51,645 nucleotides of DNA from contig JAGCVZ010000012.1 of the NCBI GenBank assembly GCA_017962125.1, forward strand, positions 1-51,645, in the 5' to 3' direction. The stretch comes from Alphaproteobacteria bacterium (GTDB lineage: Bacteria > Pseudomonadota > Alphaproteobacteria > Rs-D84). The notes under the pieces are model-generated. The model was not told the DNA's origin, did no database searches, and worked only from the letters and a program-made list of their open reading frames with translations. The translations under genes and the position numbers were made by a program. This document shows, one piece after another, positions 27,215 through 34,888 of the stretch; within the stretch, counting starts at the first letter, position 1; the number at the start of each line of letters is the position of its first letter.

Positions 27215-27493
27215 TTATTCGGTGATTTTATTTTTGATTTCGCGGATGCGGGCCAAAATTTCACGCAGGTCGGCATCGGTCACACTTGGGGCGGGTTTAT
27301 TGCGTAATTCGTCCGCCAAAACGATGCACACGGTGGCCAGCAGTGAACTTTCCGGCAAAGGTCCAATTTTATCCAAAATTTGCCGCGCGCGTGCATCGAC
27401 CATCTGCCCAAGTTCAACAAGGCGACTTTCTTGCCCATCTTCGCACCCCATGGGATAGTTCTTATTTACAATTGGAATTGAAACAACACTCAT
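27215..27493 (-). CDS. zapA: Cell division protein ZapA
   Basis: A 92-residue ZapA, which binds FtsZ and promotes bundling at the division site. The N-terminal [20 protein letters not shown] has the family pattern (NxxYxMxCxDGQExRL), and the C-terminal half is a long amphipathic helix for dimer or tetramer coiled-coil formation. Its start overlaps the stop of the upstream coiled-coil gene by 4 bp (ATGA). That pair order is common in Alphaproteobacteria. Confidence 0.9.
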   Translation of the reverse strand: MSVVSIPIVNKNYPMGCEDGQESRLVELGQMVDARARQILDKIGPLPESSLLATVCIVLADELRNKPAPSVTDADLREILARIREIKNKITE

Positions 27494-27699
27494 TTCAATC
27501 CCCCAAGAATTTCAATGGACTGGTCAATAAGTTCGGTTGCACGTGCATTTTTCGCACGCAGGTTTCGCACTTGTTGCGTTAAAATTGCAACCTCCAAATC
27601 GGTTTGTTTACTTGCGTCAACCGCCGTCGCCCGCAGACGTGCGACAGAGTCTTCAAGTTTTGATAGTTCCTGAAAAATTTGTTCCCTTATATCCGACAT
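27490..27699 (-). CDS. Small coiled-coil protein upstream of zapA (DUF4164-like)
   Basis: A 69-residue, almost entirely helical protein with heptads from about residue 8 to 62 (for example LSKLEDSVARLRA and ILTQQVRNLRAKNARATEL). It overlaps zapA by 4 bp. Alphaproteobacteria often carry a small coiled-coil protein of the DUF4164 type at this position, which may work with ZapA in the divisome; this is inferred from context. The next gene upstream is divergent, so the operon begins here. Confidence 0.75.
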   Translation of the reverse strand: MSDIREQIFQELSKLEDSVARLRATAVDASKQTDLEVAILTQQVRNLRAKNARATELIDQSIEILGGLK

Positions 27700-27790
27700 A
27701 TTGTCATATTAAGACATTTTTTATATGCGTTCAACCTTAAAATGTGATATAATCTTCCCGAAAGATTTCAAAAATGCGATGGTGAGGCAA

Positions 27791-28555
27791 ATGAAAAAGA
27801 AAATCGTTTATATTTCGGGCGCAGATTCTTTTAATGCAGCCCAAGTTCGTGCCGCTTTTGATGAGGTGCGCTCTACACTTGGATTAGATTCAGATACGGT
27901 ATTATTTGGTGTCCCGGTTGATGATTTAATCGCCGTAGAAAATACCACAATAGCCGACGATTCGGTAAATGTTGATGTCACGGAAGATGTTTCGGAATCT
28001 ACCAAAAATAGCGAAAGAAACGAATCAGTAGAATCGCATGTCGTACCAATTCTTTCGGTTTTAGGTGGCGAAAATGAAGATGCGGCACCAGTTGAAGAAA
28101 TGGTAATAAGTGATAAAATCACTGAAAGTATAGAAATTCAAGATACTGCCGATATTGATAAAATATTGCAAGATGAAGCCCCTGTGGAAAATCATGAAAA
28201 AACGCTTGAAGAATTGCTAGAGACAATGACTCCTTTACGCGAAGATTCTCATCCGGAAGATTCGGTCGCCGAAATGCCGGAATCACCAGTCAAAGAGGAT
28301 GCTTTAGACGATTCTGATGCGACACTGGCGAACTTAGCAAGTGAATTTGTAGATGTACAAGATAAGGTACCGACATTTAAAAAAAGCTCAGAACGAGGAA
28401 AAATAAGCAAATTAAAAAATATATTACCTTTTAAAAAAATGAAACGTGATGACACAGGAATAATGGGCGATTTGTTCGGTTGGGCGGGGGTCGCTGCGAA
28501 CGATGAAGATTTTTCTATTCCGGGATTCTTTACAAATGTGGCATCAAAAAAATAA
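27791..28555 (+). CDS. Acidic hypothetical protein, first gene of a three-gene operon
   Basis: A 254-residue protein that I cannot assign. Residues 1-45 look folded (KKKIVYISGADSFNAAQV, then VLFGVPVDDL); residues ~50-190 are strongly acidic and low in complexity, probably disordered. The C-terminus is basic and then hydrophobic (KLKNILPFKKMKRDD, then GIMGDLFGWAGVAA). The start at 27791 is favoured by GAGG 6-7 bases upstream over a longer in-frame start at 27725; a TATAAT at ~27748 lies between them. The two following genes lie 12 and 17 bp downstream and encode membrane or anchored proteins, so it may be a cytosolic partner of an envelope complex. Confidence 0.6.
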   Translation: MKKKIVYISGADSFNAAQVRAAFDEVRSTLGLDSDTVLFGVPVDDLIAVENTTIADDSVNVDVTEDVSESTKNSERNESVESHVVPILSVLGGENEDAAPVEEMVISDKITESIEIQDTADIDKILQDEAPVENHEKTLEELLETMTPLREDSHPEDSVAEMPESPVKEDALDDSDATLANLASEFVDVQDKVPTFKKSSERGKISKLKNILPFKKMKRDDTGIMGDLFGWAGVAANDEDFSIPGFFTNVASKK

Positions 28556-28567
28556 AAGACAGATAAA

Positions 28568-29623
28568 TTGAACGAAATAGATACTATCAAAAAAATGCTT
28601 GAAAACGTGGGTTTGCACGTACGGGGCATTGACACAAGTTTTGTTTATCTTGAAGACCCATCTTGCATATTACGTGGTTTTGAAAATTTTTTGAGTTACG
28701 CATGGATGGTATTAGGATTGTTTACAGGGGGGCTTATCATTGGATGGGGTATATCAATGATACGCGGTGCAAAAAATGATGTGAAAGAAAACTTTAAGAC
28801 ATTGATTTTAATTTTTGGAATTCTAACCGCTATATGGCCGATATTAAATGTTGTTTATGGTGGGGATCTTTTGGGGCAAGGATGTAAAACCATGCGGGTT
28901 TCTGTTAGTGGTGTAAATGAAATATTGGCGACAAAAGTAAAAGCCCAAGGAACAGATTCTATGCTGTACGAAGATATAGACATATATGATTCGGGAAGCG
29001 GTATTCGACCGGTGTATGAAATGCCAGAACCTGAAAACTTTCCAGATTTGTCTGATTTAATGTATTGGGAACCAGATGGGGGGTATGTTGAAAATAATGT
29101 TGGCGGGCATCAAGGTACAGGTAATACATCTGGGGGGGTGGGCGTTCCTCCGATATCATTTGGCGGACGAACAGCGGTATCCGCAGTAAATTTAGCGGTT
29201 GGAGAAATTACATATACCGCATCAGACGGTTCAAAATATACACATGTTGGGGGCAGTCTTACATGGCGTGCGAACAATCCTGGGGCTTTGCGGCATTCAG
29301 ATTTTACAAGGCGTATGGGTGCAATAGGCAAAACAACAAATGGTTTTGCGATTTTCCCAAATCCAGAAGTCGGTCGAAGGGCAAATGTCGCATTGTTAAA
29401 AACCGAAAAATATCAAAATAAAACATTAGCGCAGGCAATAAATACATATGCGCCATCATCAGACGGGAATAATCCAACGTCTTATGCGGCGCGCCTTGCG
29501 CGAGCCATAGGTGTTACCACAGATACCTATTTGCGCAATATGTCAGATATACAAATAGAGCGCATGGTTGAAGGTATTCGCAGAATTGAAGGTTGGCGCG
29601 CAGGAACGGTTCGTAATAATTAA
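28568..29623 (+). CDS. Membrane protein with VirB2-like N-terminus and a phage P5-like domain
   Basis: A 351-residue protein starting at TTG. Residues ~38-62 and ~75-95 are two membrane helices with small loops, broadly like VirB2/TrbC-type pilins. The C-terminal ~130 residues begin TWRANNPGALRHSDFT and include NGFAIFPNPEVGRRANVALL and INTYAPSSDGNNPTSYAARL. That pattern (NNPGxxR, then FxxxxxGxRAxxxLL, then YAPxxDxNxxxxY) matches a domain in phage structural and putative cell-wall-degrading proteins, sometimes labelled structural protein P5. I infer a peptidoglycan-interacting envelope protein. It is the middle gene of the 27791-30231 operon. Confidence 0.6.
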   Translation: MNEIDTIKKMLENVGLHVRGIDTSFVYLEDPSCILRGFENFLSYAWMVLGLFTGGLIIGWGISMIRGAKNDVKENFKTLILIFGILTAIWPILNVVYGGDLLGQGCKTMRVSVSGVNEILATKVKAQGTDSMLYEDIDIYDSGSGIRPVYEMPEPENFPDLSDLMYWEPDGGYVENNVGGHQGTGNTSGGVGVPPISFGGRTAVSAVNLAVGEITYTASDGSKYTHVGGSLTWRANNPGALRHSDFTRRMGAIGKTTNGFAIFPNPEVGRRANVALLKTEKYQNKTLAQAINTYAPSSDGNNPTSYAARLARAIGVTTDTYLRNMSDIQIERMVEGIRRIEGWRAGTVRNN

Positions 29624-29640
29624 TATAAAAGGGAACAGAT

Positions 29641-30231
29641 ATGCGAAATAATGAATGGATAAAAATTATTGTTGTTGCAGTATTGATTACAATCGGGGTG
29701 TTCATATTTTTTAAACTGAACAAAACTGACACAGAAAAAAAACCTGTGGATACCGAAGAGACCCTTTTCACAAACACGACTGTTGATGAATTTAATGATG
29801 GGCTAAGTAATCCTGTGTCTGTGCATAACTTTGAACCTAATGAATTTGGCGAAGGGGTTGTAGAAGTGGCTGTGTTTTCATACGACATAAATGAAGATGG
29901 ATACCCAGATAAAATTTCGCGTGCGCGCAGGGAAAATGGTACCGCGCATTTTCAATACGTGTACAAAGTGGAATTAAATGACGGAAAAAAAATGGTGAAT
30001 ATAACACCCAAAGGGTTGTTTACTGTCGAAGGTTTGGAATGTGCACGCCAGAAGATACAATTTTCATTTAAACCGGATTTTTCTATAACAAAAATTTCAA
30101 GACCTCTTGGTGAAGATTGGAATACGCCGACTCAATCAACTAAAACAGTGTATACACTGTGGAACAAGAAATTACATGTTGCAACTACATCGGAATATAA
30201 AACTGTATGCGATGTATCAGAACTATTTTAA
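29641..30231 (+). CDS. Membrane-anchored protein with a Ca-binding-type loop
   Basis: A 196-residue protein with one N-terminal membrane helix (residues ~7-26) and an extracytoplasmic domain. DINEDGYPDKI (~residues 83-93) fits the acidic calcium-loop pattern of dockerin/FG-GAP-type proteins (DxNxDGxxD). One Cys pair (~128 and ~190) could form a disulphide. AAGGGAA precedes the ATG. It is the last gene of the operon and overlaps the convergent radC by 9 bp. No function can be assigned. Confidence 0.6.
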   Translation: MRNNEWIKIIVVAVLITIGVFIFFKLNKTDTEKKPVDTEETLFTNTTVDEFNDGLSNPVSVHNFEPNEFGEGVVEVAVFSYDINEDGYPDKISRARRENGTAHFQYVYKVELNDGKKMVNITPKGLFTVEGLECARQKIQFSFKPDFSITKISRPLGEDWNTPTQSTKTVYTLWNKKLHVATTSEYKTVCDVSELF

Positions 30232-30909
30232 TAAAAAATCGTCCTTCATTGAATACATTATGCCACCAGATACAAGAAAGTGGTCATAAAATTGGATACG
30301 AACATTTAATAAAGCATTTATTAACTGTTTGGTCAATTCAACATCTGCTTCTGAAAAACTAAGACCAGGAATTGGGTGGTTGTGTATAAGTGCAATAAAC
30401 TTAGTATCCATATCAAGTGCATTTCTGACAATCTCTTTGTCATATAAAACTGTACAATCAATGGTTCCTTTGCTGTGTAATTCGTCTTTTAACAAATGTA
30501 AATTTTTATCTAAATACAAAACATGCATTTCTTCGGTTGGTCTTCCACCAAGTAATAATTTTGCATAATTAGTAAATTGTTCCCTGTTATGAAACATCGG
30601 CTTTTCTTCAGCTTCGGATTTATATCCATCAAGCATAATTTTCTGTATAGCTTTGATAAAAATTGCCGTGTTATGTCCAAGACCAGGAATCTTTTCTAAA
30701 TCTTCAATTGGTGCACATAGAATCGGGAACATGCCACCAAATTTATGATATAACATTCGTGCAATTGGTCTAACGTCTTTGCGCGGTATTGCGTAACTTA
30801 GAACCAATTCCAAAACTTCATATTTTGCAAGTTCGCCATCAAGAAATTTTTGGCGAAGCCTGTCACGATGACCAGCACATAAAGATAATTCTAATGATTT
30901 ATCTTTCAT
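30223..30909 (-). CDS. radC: RadC-family JAB domain protein
   Basis: A 228-residue protein with an N-terminal helix-hairpin-helix part (LEKIPGLGHNTAIFIKAIQ, ~residues 85-103) and the C-terminal MPN/JAB metal site HNHP followed by SFSEADVELT (~residues 186-203), the HxHPx(7)SxxD pattern. The old name reflects DNA repair, but the actual role of RadC is unsettled. The start at 30909 has GGGG at -11; a longer frame upstream overlaps map and is rejected. map ends 13 bp before it, an order common in related bacteria. Confidence 0.9.
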   Translation of the reverse strand: MKDKSLELSLCAGHRDRLRQKFLDGELAKYEVLELVLSYAIPRKDVRPIARMLYHKFGGMFPILCAPIEDLEKIPGLGHNTAIFIKAIQKIMLDGYKSEAEEKPMFHNREQFTNYAKLLLGGRPTEEMHVLYLDKNLHLLKDELHSKGTIDCTVLYDKEIVRNALDMDTKFIALIHNHPIPGLSFSEADVELTKQLINALLNVRIQFYDHFLVSGGIMYSMKDDFLLK

Positions 30910-30922
30910 GCTTTTGTCCCCT

Positions 30923-31684
30923 TTATACCATTTTTTCTGTGAAAATTGTGACACCGTCTTCGGTAATTCCAAGCGTGTGTTCCCATTGGGCCGAAAGACC
31001 ACCATCAACAGTGCGTGCTGTCCATCCATCGGCATCGATTTTACATTCGGCACGACCAGTATTTATCATAGGTTCTATTGTAAAAACTAAACCAGGAACC
31101 ATTTTCACCCGATCCCACATTTTATCGTAAAAATGGAAAATCTGAGGGTCATCATGCATCACTTTACCAATACCGTGCCCAACAAAATCACGTGATATAG
31201 AAAATCCATGTGGTTTAACAACTGCTTCTATGGTTTTTCCAATCTCTGAAAGCGGAACACCGGGCGCACATACTGCAATCGCTGCATTTAGTGCATCTTG
31301 ACATGTTTGCACTAATTCACGAGCCTTAGGGGATACATTACCAATCATAAACATACGGGACGAATCACCATGAAAGCCCTTGTATTCAGCGGTTAAATCG
31401 ACATTTACTATATCACCATCGCGCAATATAACATCATCACTTGGAATACCGTGAACAATAACATCGTTTACCGAAGTACAAATGCTTTTCGGATAGCCTT
31501 GATACCCTAAGTCTGATGATCGCGCGCCGTTTTCACGCAGAAATTCGGCAACCATTCTATCAATTTCCCCAGTTGAAATCCCGGCCTTGATATATGGTGT
31601 GATATAATCAAAGCAACGTGCAACCAAATCGCCGACTACACGTAATCTTTTAAAATCTTTTGGTGCATAAACAGATGATAACAT
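30923..31684 (-). CDS. map: Methionine aminopeptidase type I
   Basis: Removes the N-terminal Met of nascent proteins. All metal ligands and the active-site His are visible: HGIPSDD (His ~79), VDLTAEYKGFHGDSSRMF (two Asp, ~96 and ~107), GHGIGKVMHDDP (His ~170 and ~177), FTIEPM (Glu ~203) and QWEHTLGI (Glu ~234). The length of 253 residues is normal and there is no N-terminal extension. It starts 2 bp after the holA stop and forms an operon with holA upstream and radC downstream. Confidence 0.96.
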   Translation of the reverse strand: MLSSVYAPKDFKRLRVVGDLVARCFDYITPYIKAGISTGEIDRMVAEFLRENGARSSDLGYQGYPKSICTSVNDVIVHGIPSDDVILRDGDIVNVDLTAEYKGFHGDSSRMFMIGNVSPKARELVQTCQDALNAAIAVCAPGVPLSEIGKTIEAVVKPHGFSISRDFVGHGIGKVMHDDPQIFHFYDKMWDRVKMVPGLVFTIEPMINTGRAECKIDADGWTARTVDGGLSAQWEHTLGITEDGVTIFTEKMV

Positions 31685-31686
31685 GA

Positions 31687-32676
31687 CTAGTTCCTTCGTT
31701 TAATAGACATCTTGTAAGTTTTTAATACCAGTTTTAAGGCAAAATCGCGTAATAAAATTTCCGCCGGCATCCCGGTTGTACGCATTTGTAATTCAAGTTC
31801 GTTTAATCGTGCCAGAACCGCGGTTATATCATCGCCACGCCATATTTTGGTGGCAAAATTAAACTTATCTGCAACCTTCCAAAAAAGCCTTGGTAATTGT
31901 CCATCAACAACAGCAGTAAGTAACGATTTAAAATGTCGATCCAACATACGTAATAACATATTCGGTTCTGTATTATCGTATAGTAATCTATCAAGTGCTA
32001 ACATAGTTTGCTGAATATGACCTGCGGTTAATGAATATAAAAAATCGTCTGTATTTGCAGCCCCTGTATCAGGTAGGCATTTTTCGACATCTTCTAATTC
32101 AATTGTTTTTTTATCGTCAACATATATCGCAATTTTTCCCAAGAAACCGCGGGTTATACCACGGTCGCCCCCAAGGTGTGTTGTCATATAAACCATCGCA
32201 TCTGGCGAAATTTGTTTTATGCCAGCGTTTGTAAACAGTTCATTTCGAATAAGGTTTTCAAGCGTTTTTGCATCATCGCTATAGCAGGCAATAGCCGCGA
32301 TATTTGTGCCACCTTCAAACAATGTGCGCAATCCCCCGCCAGACCGTAAATCGCCTGCAGTAACGATAACCATGGCATCCAAAGCAGGGTGTTCAACCAA
32401 ATCTTTTATGATTTTAGCATCCGAATCGCCGGCGTTTGAAATTATAACCATTTTCCTTCCACCAAACATTGATGGGGTGCATGCTTCGGCGAAAAGAGCA
32501 TCTTGTTTGTCGCGCAATTCATCAGAATCAAGTGCAAATATATTATCATTTTCAATTGACAAGATATTCACAGATTTGTCACAAAGTTCATCAACTAACC
32601 CCGCATCTGGCCCATAGATTAAAACACCATGGACGGTGGGTAATCCTTTGGAAAAATCGGATTCCTTCCATTTCAT
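31687..32676 (-). CDS. holA: DNA polymerase III delta subunit
   Basis: A 329-residue clamp-loader subunit that opens the beta sliding clamp. The start KGLPTVHGVLIYGPDAGLVDE has the degenerate P-loop-like GPDxGL of delta, and the middle section TAGDLRSGGGLRTLFE and the C-terminal collar helices match the family. It overlaps lptE by 4 bp (ATGA), as in many proteobacteria, and is followed by map 2 bp later. Confidence 0.9.
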   Translation of the reverse strand: MKWKESDFSKGLPTVHGVLIYGPDAGLVDELCDKSVNILSIENDNIFALDSDELRDKQDALFAEACTPSMFGGRKMVIISNAGDSDAKIIKDLVEHPALDAMVIVTAGDLRSGGGLRTLFEGGTNIAAIACYSDDAKTLENLIRNELFTNAGIKQISPDAMVYMTTHLGGDRGITRGFLGKIAIYVDDKKTIELEDVEKCLPDTGAANTDDFLYSLTAGHIQQTMLALDRLLYDNTEPNMLLRMLDRHFKSLLTAVVDGQLPRLFWKVADKFNFATKIWRGDDITAVLARLNELELQMRTTGMPAEILLRDFALKLVLKTYKMSIKRRN

Positions 32677-33146
32677 TTCTTGGTCATTTCGCTTTCATAT
32701 TTTGAAACATCTGCAATCGCACGGGTGCTAATTTTATCGGCAAGAACGGTGATTGTATTGGCAACCGCATTATTATACGATGCATTTGCGGCAACCAAGT
32801 ACCGAACAAAAGTATACGATTCTGATGCTACTTCGGTTCCTTTTGAAATTGTTTTTCCATCATGGGTCAAAGCATACTTGGCGGTTAGTCTTATTTCTTG
32901 CCAGGTTGCGGCGCCCGTAGGTTCAAGCGCTTTATATTTTGTCTGTGGGTCTTTCAATGTAACCGTAAGAGTATAAGGTGCATCAGGTCCCTTTTGCCCA
33001 CCGAACTTGGTATTTAATGCATTACGCAATTCAATTCCGTTTATACCACTTATTGCCGGAACGTATATGTCAGTATTTGATTCGGCAAACATTGGCCTAA
33101 AACCACAGCCAAAAAGCATAAATAAAATAAGCAAATATTTTTTCAT
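32673..33146 (-). CDS. lptE: LPS-assembly lipoprotein LptE
   Basis: A 157-residue lipoprotein with signal KKYLLILFMLFGCGFRPMFA, lipobox LFGC and the GCGFRP wording typical of LptE. LptE plugs the LptD barrel that inserts LPS into the outer leaflet. The C-terminal half (ASESYTFVRYLVAANASYNNA) also fits. CGGAG lies 7-8 bases before the ATG. It overlaps holA and probably starts the lptE-holA-map-radC operon; leuS, the usual upstream neighbour, is absent here. Its presence implies an LPS-bearing outer membrane. Confidence 0.85.
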   Translation of the reverse strand: MKKYLLILFMLFGCGFRPMFAESNTDIYVPAISGINGIELRNALNTKFGGQKGPDAPYTLTVTLKDPQTKYKALEPTGAATWQEIRLTAKYALTHDGKTISKGTEVASESYTFVRYLVAANASYNNAVANTITVLADKISTRAIADVSKYESEMTKK

Positions 33147-33236
33147 AATTTTATCTCCGAATGCAATAACATGTTTTTTCTTGTTGAAATTTATTTATAT
33201 AATACTTAGACTTTCATTAAATCGCAAGGGGGAAAG

Positions 33237-34520
33237 ATGAATATTTTTCTTATAATGCTTATATCGTTATTTATGGCAGGATACCATATGCTTTTTGCAC
33301 CAAATACTGTTGTTAGGGGACAAGAAACAGACCAGGCCATAACTATTTCAGATTTGCGTTCTATTGCGGAATGTGCTTTGGCGGTTCATAACGCTGAAAT
33401 TACCGGTGGTACATTCAATGATGTATGCGTTGAACAAAACCGAATCAAAACAAATCGTGTGTGTTTTGATTCGCGGCTTTCTATCACAGATTGTACATCT
33501 GACGGATATAAACGTCCGAGTTACAGTTTCATAATTACTACTACCGGACGATTGAATCCTTCGGATTACAATGAAATGATGAATATCTTGGAAAAAGATT
33601 TTTCAACCTCAGGAACATTTGGAATTTACCAAGATGAAATAATCATGGTTGCGGGAACTAGTGTAAAACAAAGTCTACCAAAAACGGTAATCGATAAACT
33701 TGGGCTTGAAAACGGGCAACTTATATATATGACACATTTTGATATTCCGGATCCTGAACGTGTGTTTACGGAACCTGAAAAGGAGGATGTTACTTGTCCA
33801 GTTGGAACGCAAAAGGTTTATCGTTTTGGTCGGTGGCAATGTGCGGGACAAAACATAAAAACAAGTTGCGGTGGTGACCAAGTTTGGGATTCTTCTGTTA
33901 TGGAATGTGTGCCTGATGAATCGCGTAAGCCTTTGTGTGCAGGGGTTCAAACAGCGGTTATGGTTGATGGTGTTTGGGAATGCGTGATTCCATTTGGTGA
34001 ATATAAATGTCCCAATGATAAAATTGCACGAATAAATTACGAAACTTTGCAATGGGAATGCGAAGAAGCCCCTGTTGATGAATCTAAACGTGGAAAATGC
34101 ACAATGCCAAAGCCACAAATTGTTCGTGGGCGTGGTGGTGCAACTTTGCGTGTTGTTCCAAACGATTGCACAGACTGCGAAAAGGCAATAACAGATGAAG
34201 AAAATTGCACCGTTACATGCGTGCCAGATGTTACTAAACTATCTTCGCCCGCATGCTATTCTGGAAACATCAAAGAATGTAGTGGTGCTTCCAAGGCGGT
34301 TTATTTCGGATTCCCAGATAAACAATATATTGAAAGATTTGACGAGATACCTCCAAAATTGATTCCACTAGATTCTCATCATTCTCAGAACAGGCGTTTT
34401 AATTGTCTTGATTGTGGTAAGTACCGTGTTGATTCTTCCCGTTCCATATATCCTTATGTTGCGGAATGTCACGAGTATGATAAGCCTGTTATTAAGCCAG
34501 GAACAAAGCCCGAGAGATGA
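33237..34520 (+). CDS. Exported cysteine-rich protein, 427 aa
   Basis: The N-terminus IFLIMLISLFMAGYHMLFA is a signal or anchor. Residues ~35-165 look like a compact folded domain (ITISDLRSIAECALAVHNAE), and from ~185 onwards the protein is Cys-rich with small modules such as CPVGTQKVYRFGRWQC, CGGDQVWDSSVMEC and CPNDKIARINYETLQWEC. These share a C-x(10-14)-W-x-C rhythm and may be repeats. No enzyme motif is seen. A strong ribosome site AAGGGGGAAAG precedes the ATG. It is divergent from lptE and resembles in style the large exported proteins at 7.8-13.5 kb. Confidence 0.68.
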   Translation: MNIFLIMLISLFMAGYHMLFAPNTVVRGQETDQAITISDLRSIAECALAVHNAEITGGTFNDVCVEQNRIKTNRVCFDSRLSITDCTSDGYKRPSYSFIITTTGRLNPSDYNEMMNILEKDFSTSGTFGIYQDEIIMVAGTSVKQSLPKTVIDKLGLENGQLIYMTHFDIPDPERVFTEPEKEDVTCPVGTQKVYRFGRWQCAGQNIKTSCGGDQVWDSSVMECVPDESRKPLCAGVQTAVMVDGVWECVIPFGEYKCPNDKIARINYETLQWECEEAPVDESKRGKCTMPKPQIVRGRGGATLRVVPNDCTDCEKAITDEENCTVTCVPDVTKLSSPACYSGNIKECSGASKAVYFGFPDKQYIERFDEIPPKLIPLDSHHSQNRRFNCLDCGKYRVDSSRSIYPYVAECHEYDKPVIKPGTKPER

Positions 34521-34813
34521 TTCGAAAGTTATATCGATTCGTTTTATAAAAATAACATTTTGGTTTTAGATAGATTTCTGTAATTTTTTCTATATGTAGA
34601 CAATTTTGTTGCTTTTGTAACTATATTTTGTATTTTTTGCTTTTTCCGAATCGGGTGTAACCTAATTTTTTTGAAATTATTTACACAAACTATTCGTTGG
34701 TGTGGAAAGTGTGTTGAGACGAAGTTCCTGAATCGGGCAGAAAACCGTCATTTTTAAAAGTAAAGCGAAAAAATAAAAAAAATTGTATTTTATTGGTTGT
34801 ATAAAAATCGAAA
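34521..34813. other. AT-rich intergenic region before nrdD
   Basis: About 290 bp with no open frame that I can support. It contains two copies of a GAATCGGG word (about 34649 and 34733) and several TTTT tracts, but no clear terminator for the upstream gene. The nrdD promoter probably lies at its end. Confidence 0.5.
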
Positions 34814-34862
34814 ACACTATATATTGTTGCTGAAATAACACAAATAACACAAGATATTGTGT
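34814..34862 (+). promoter_or_regulatory. Tandem NrdR-like boxes upstream of nrdD
   Basis: Box 1 ACACTATATATTGTTG (34814-34829) and box 2 ACACAAGATATTGTGT (34847-34862) each match the NrdR consensus acaCwAtATaTwGwgt at 14-15 of 16 positions. They are 33 bp apart start to start, about three helical turns, the usual tandem arrangement. NrdR represses RNR operons when dATP is high. Box 2 ends 26 bp before the nrdD ATG, so binding would block transcription. Confidence 0.8.
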
Positions 34863-34888
34863 TTTTTGACAAAAATCGGAGTTTTATA

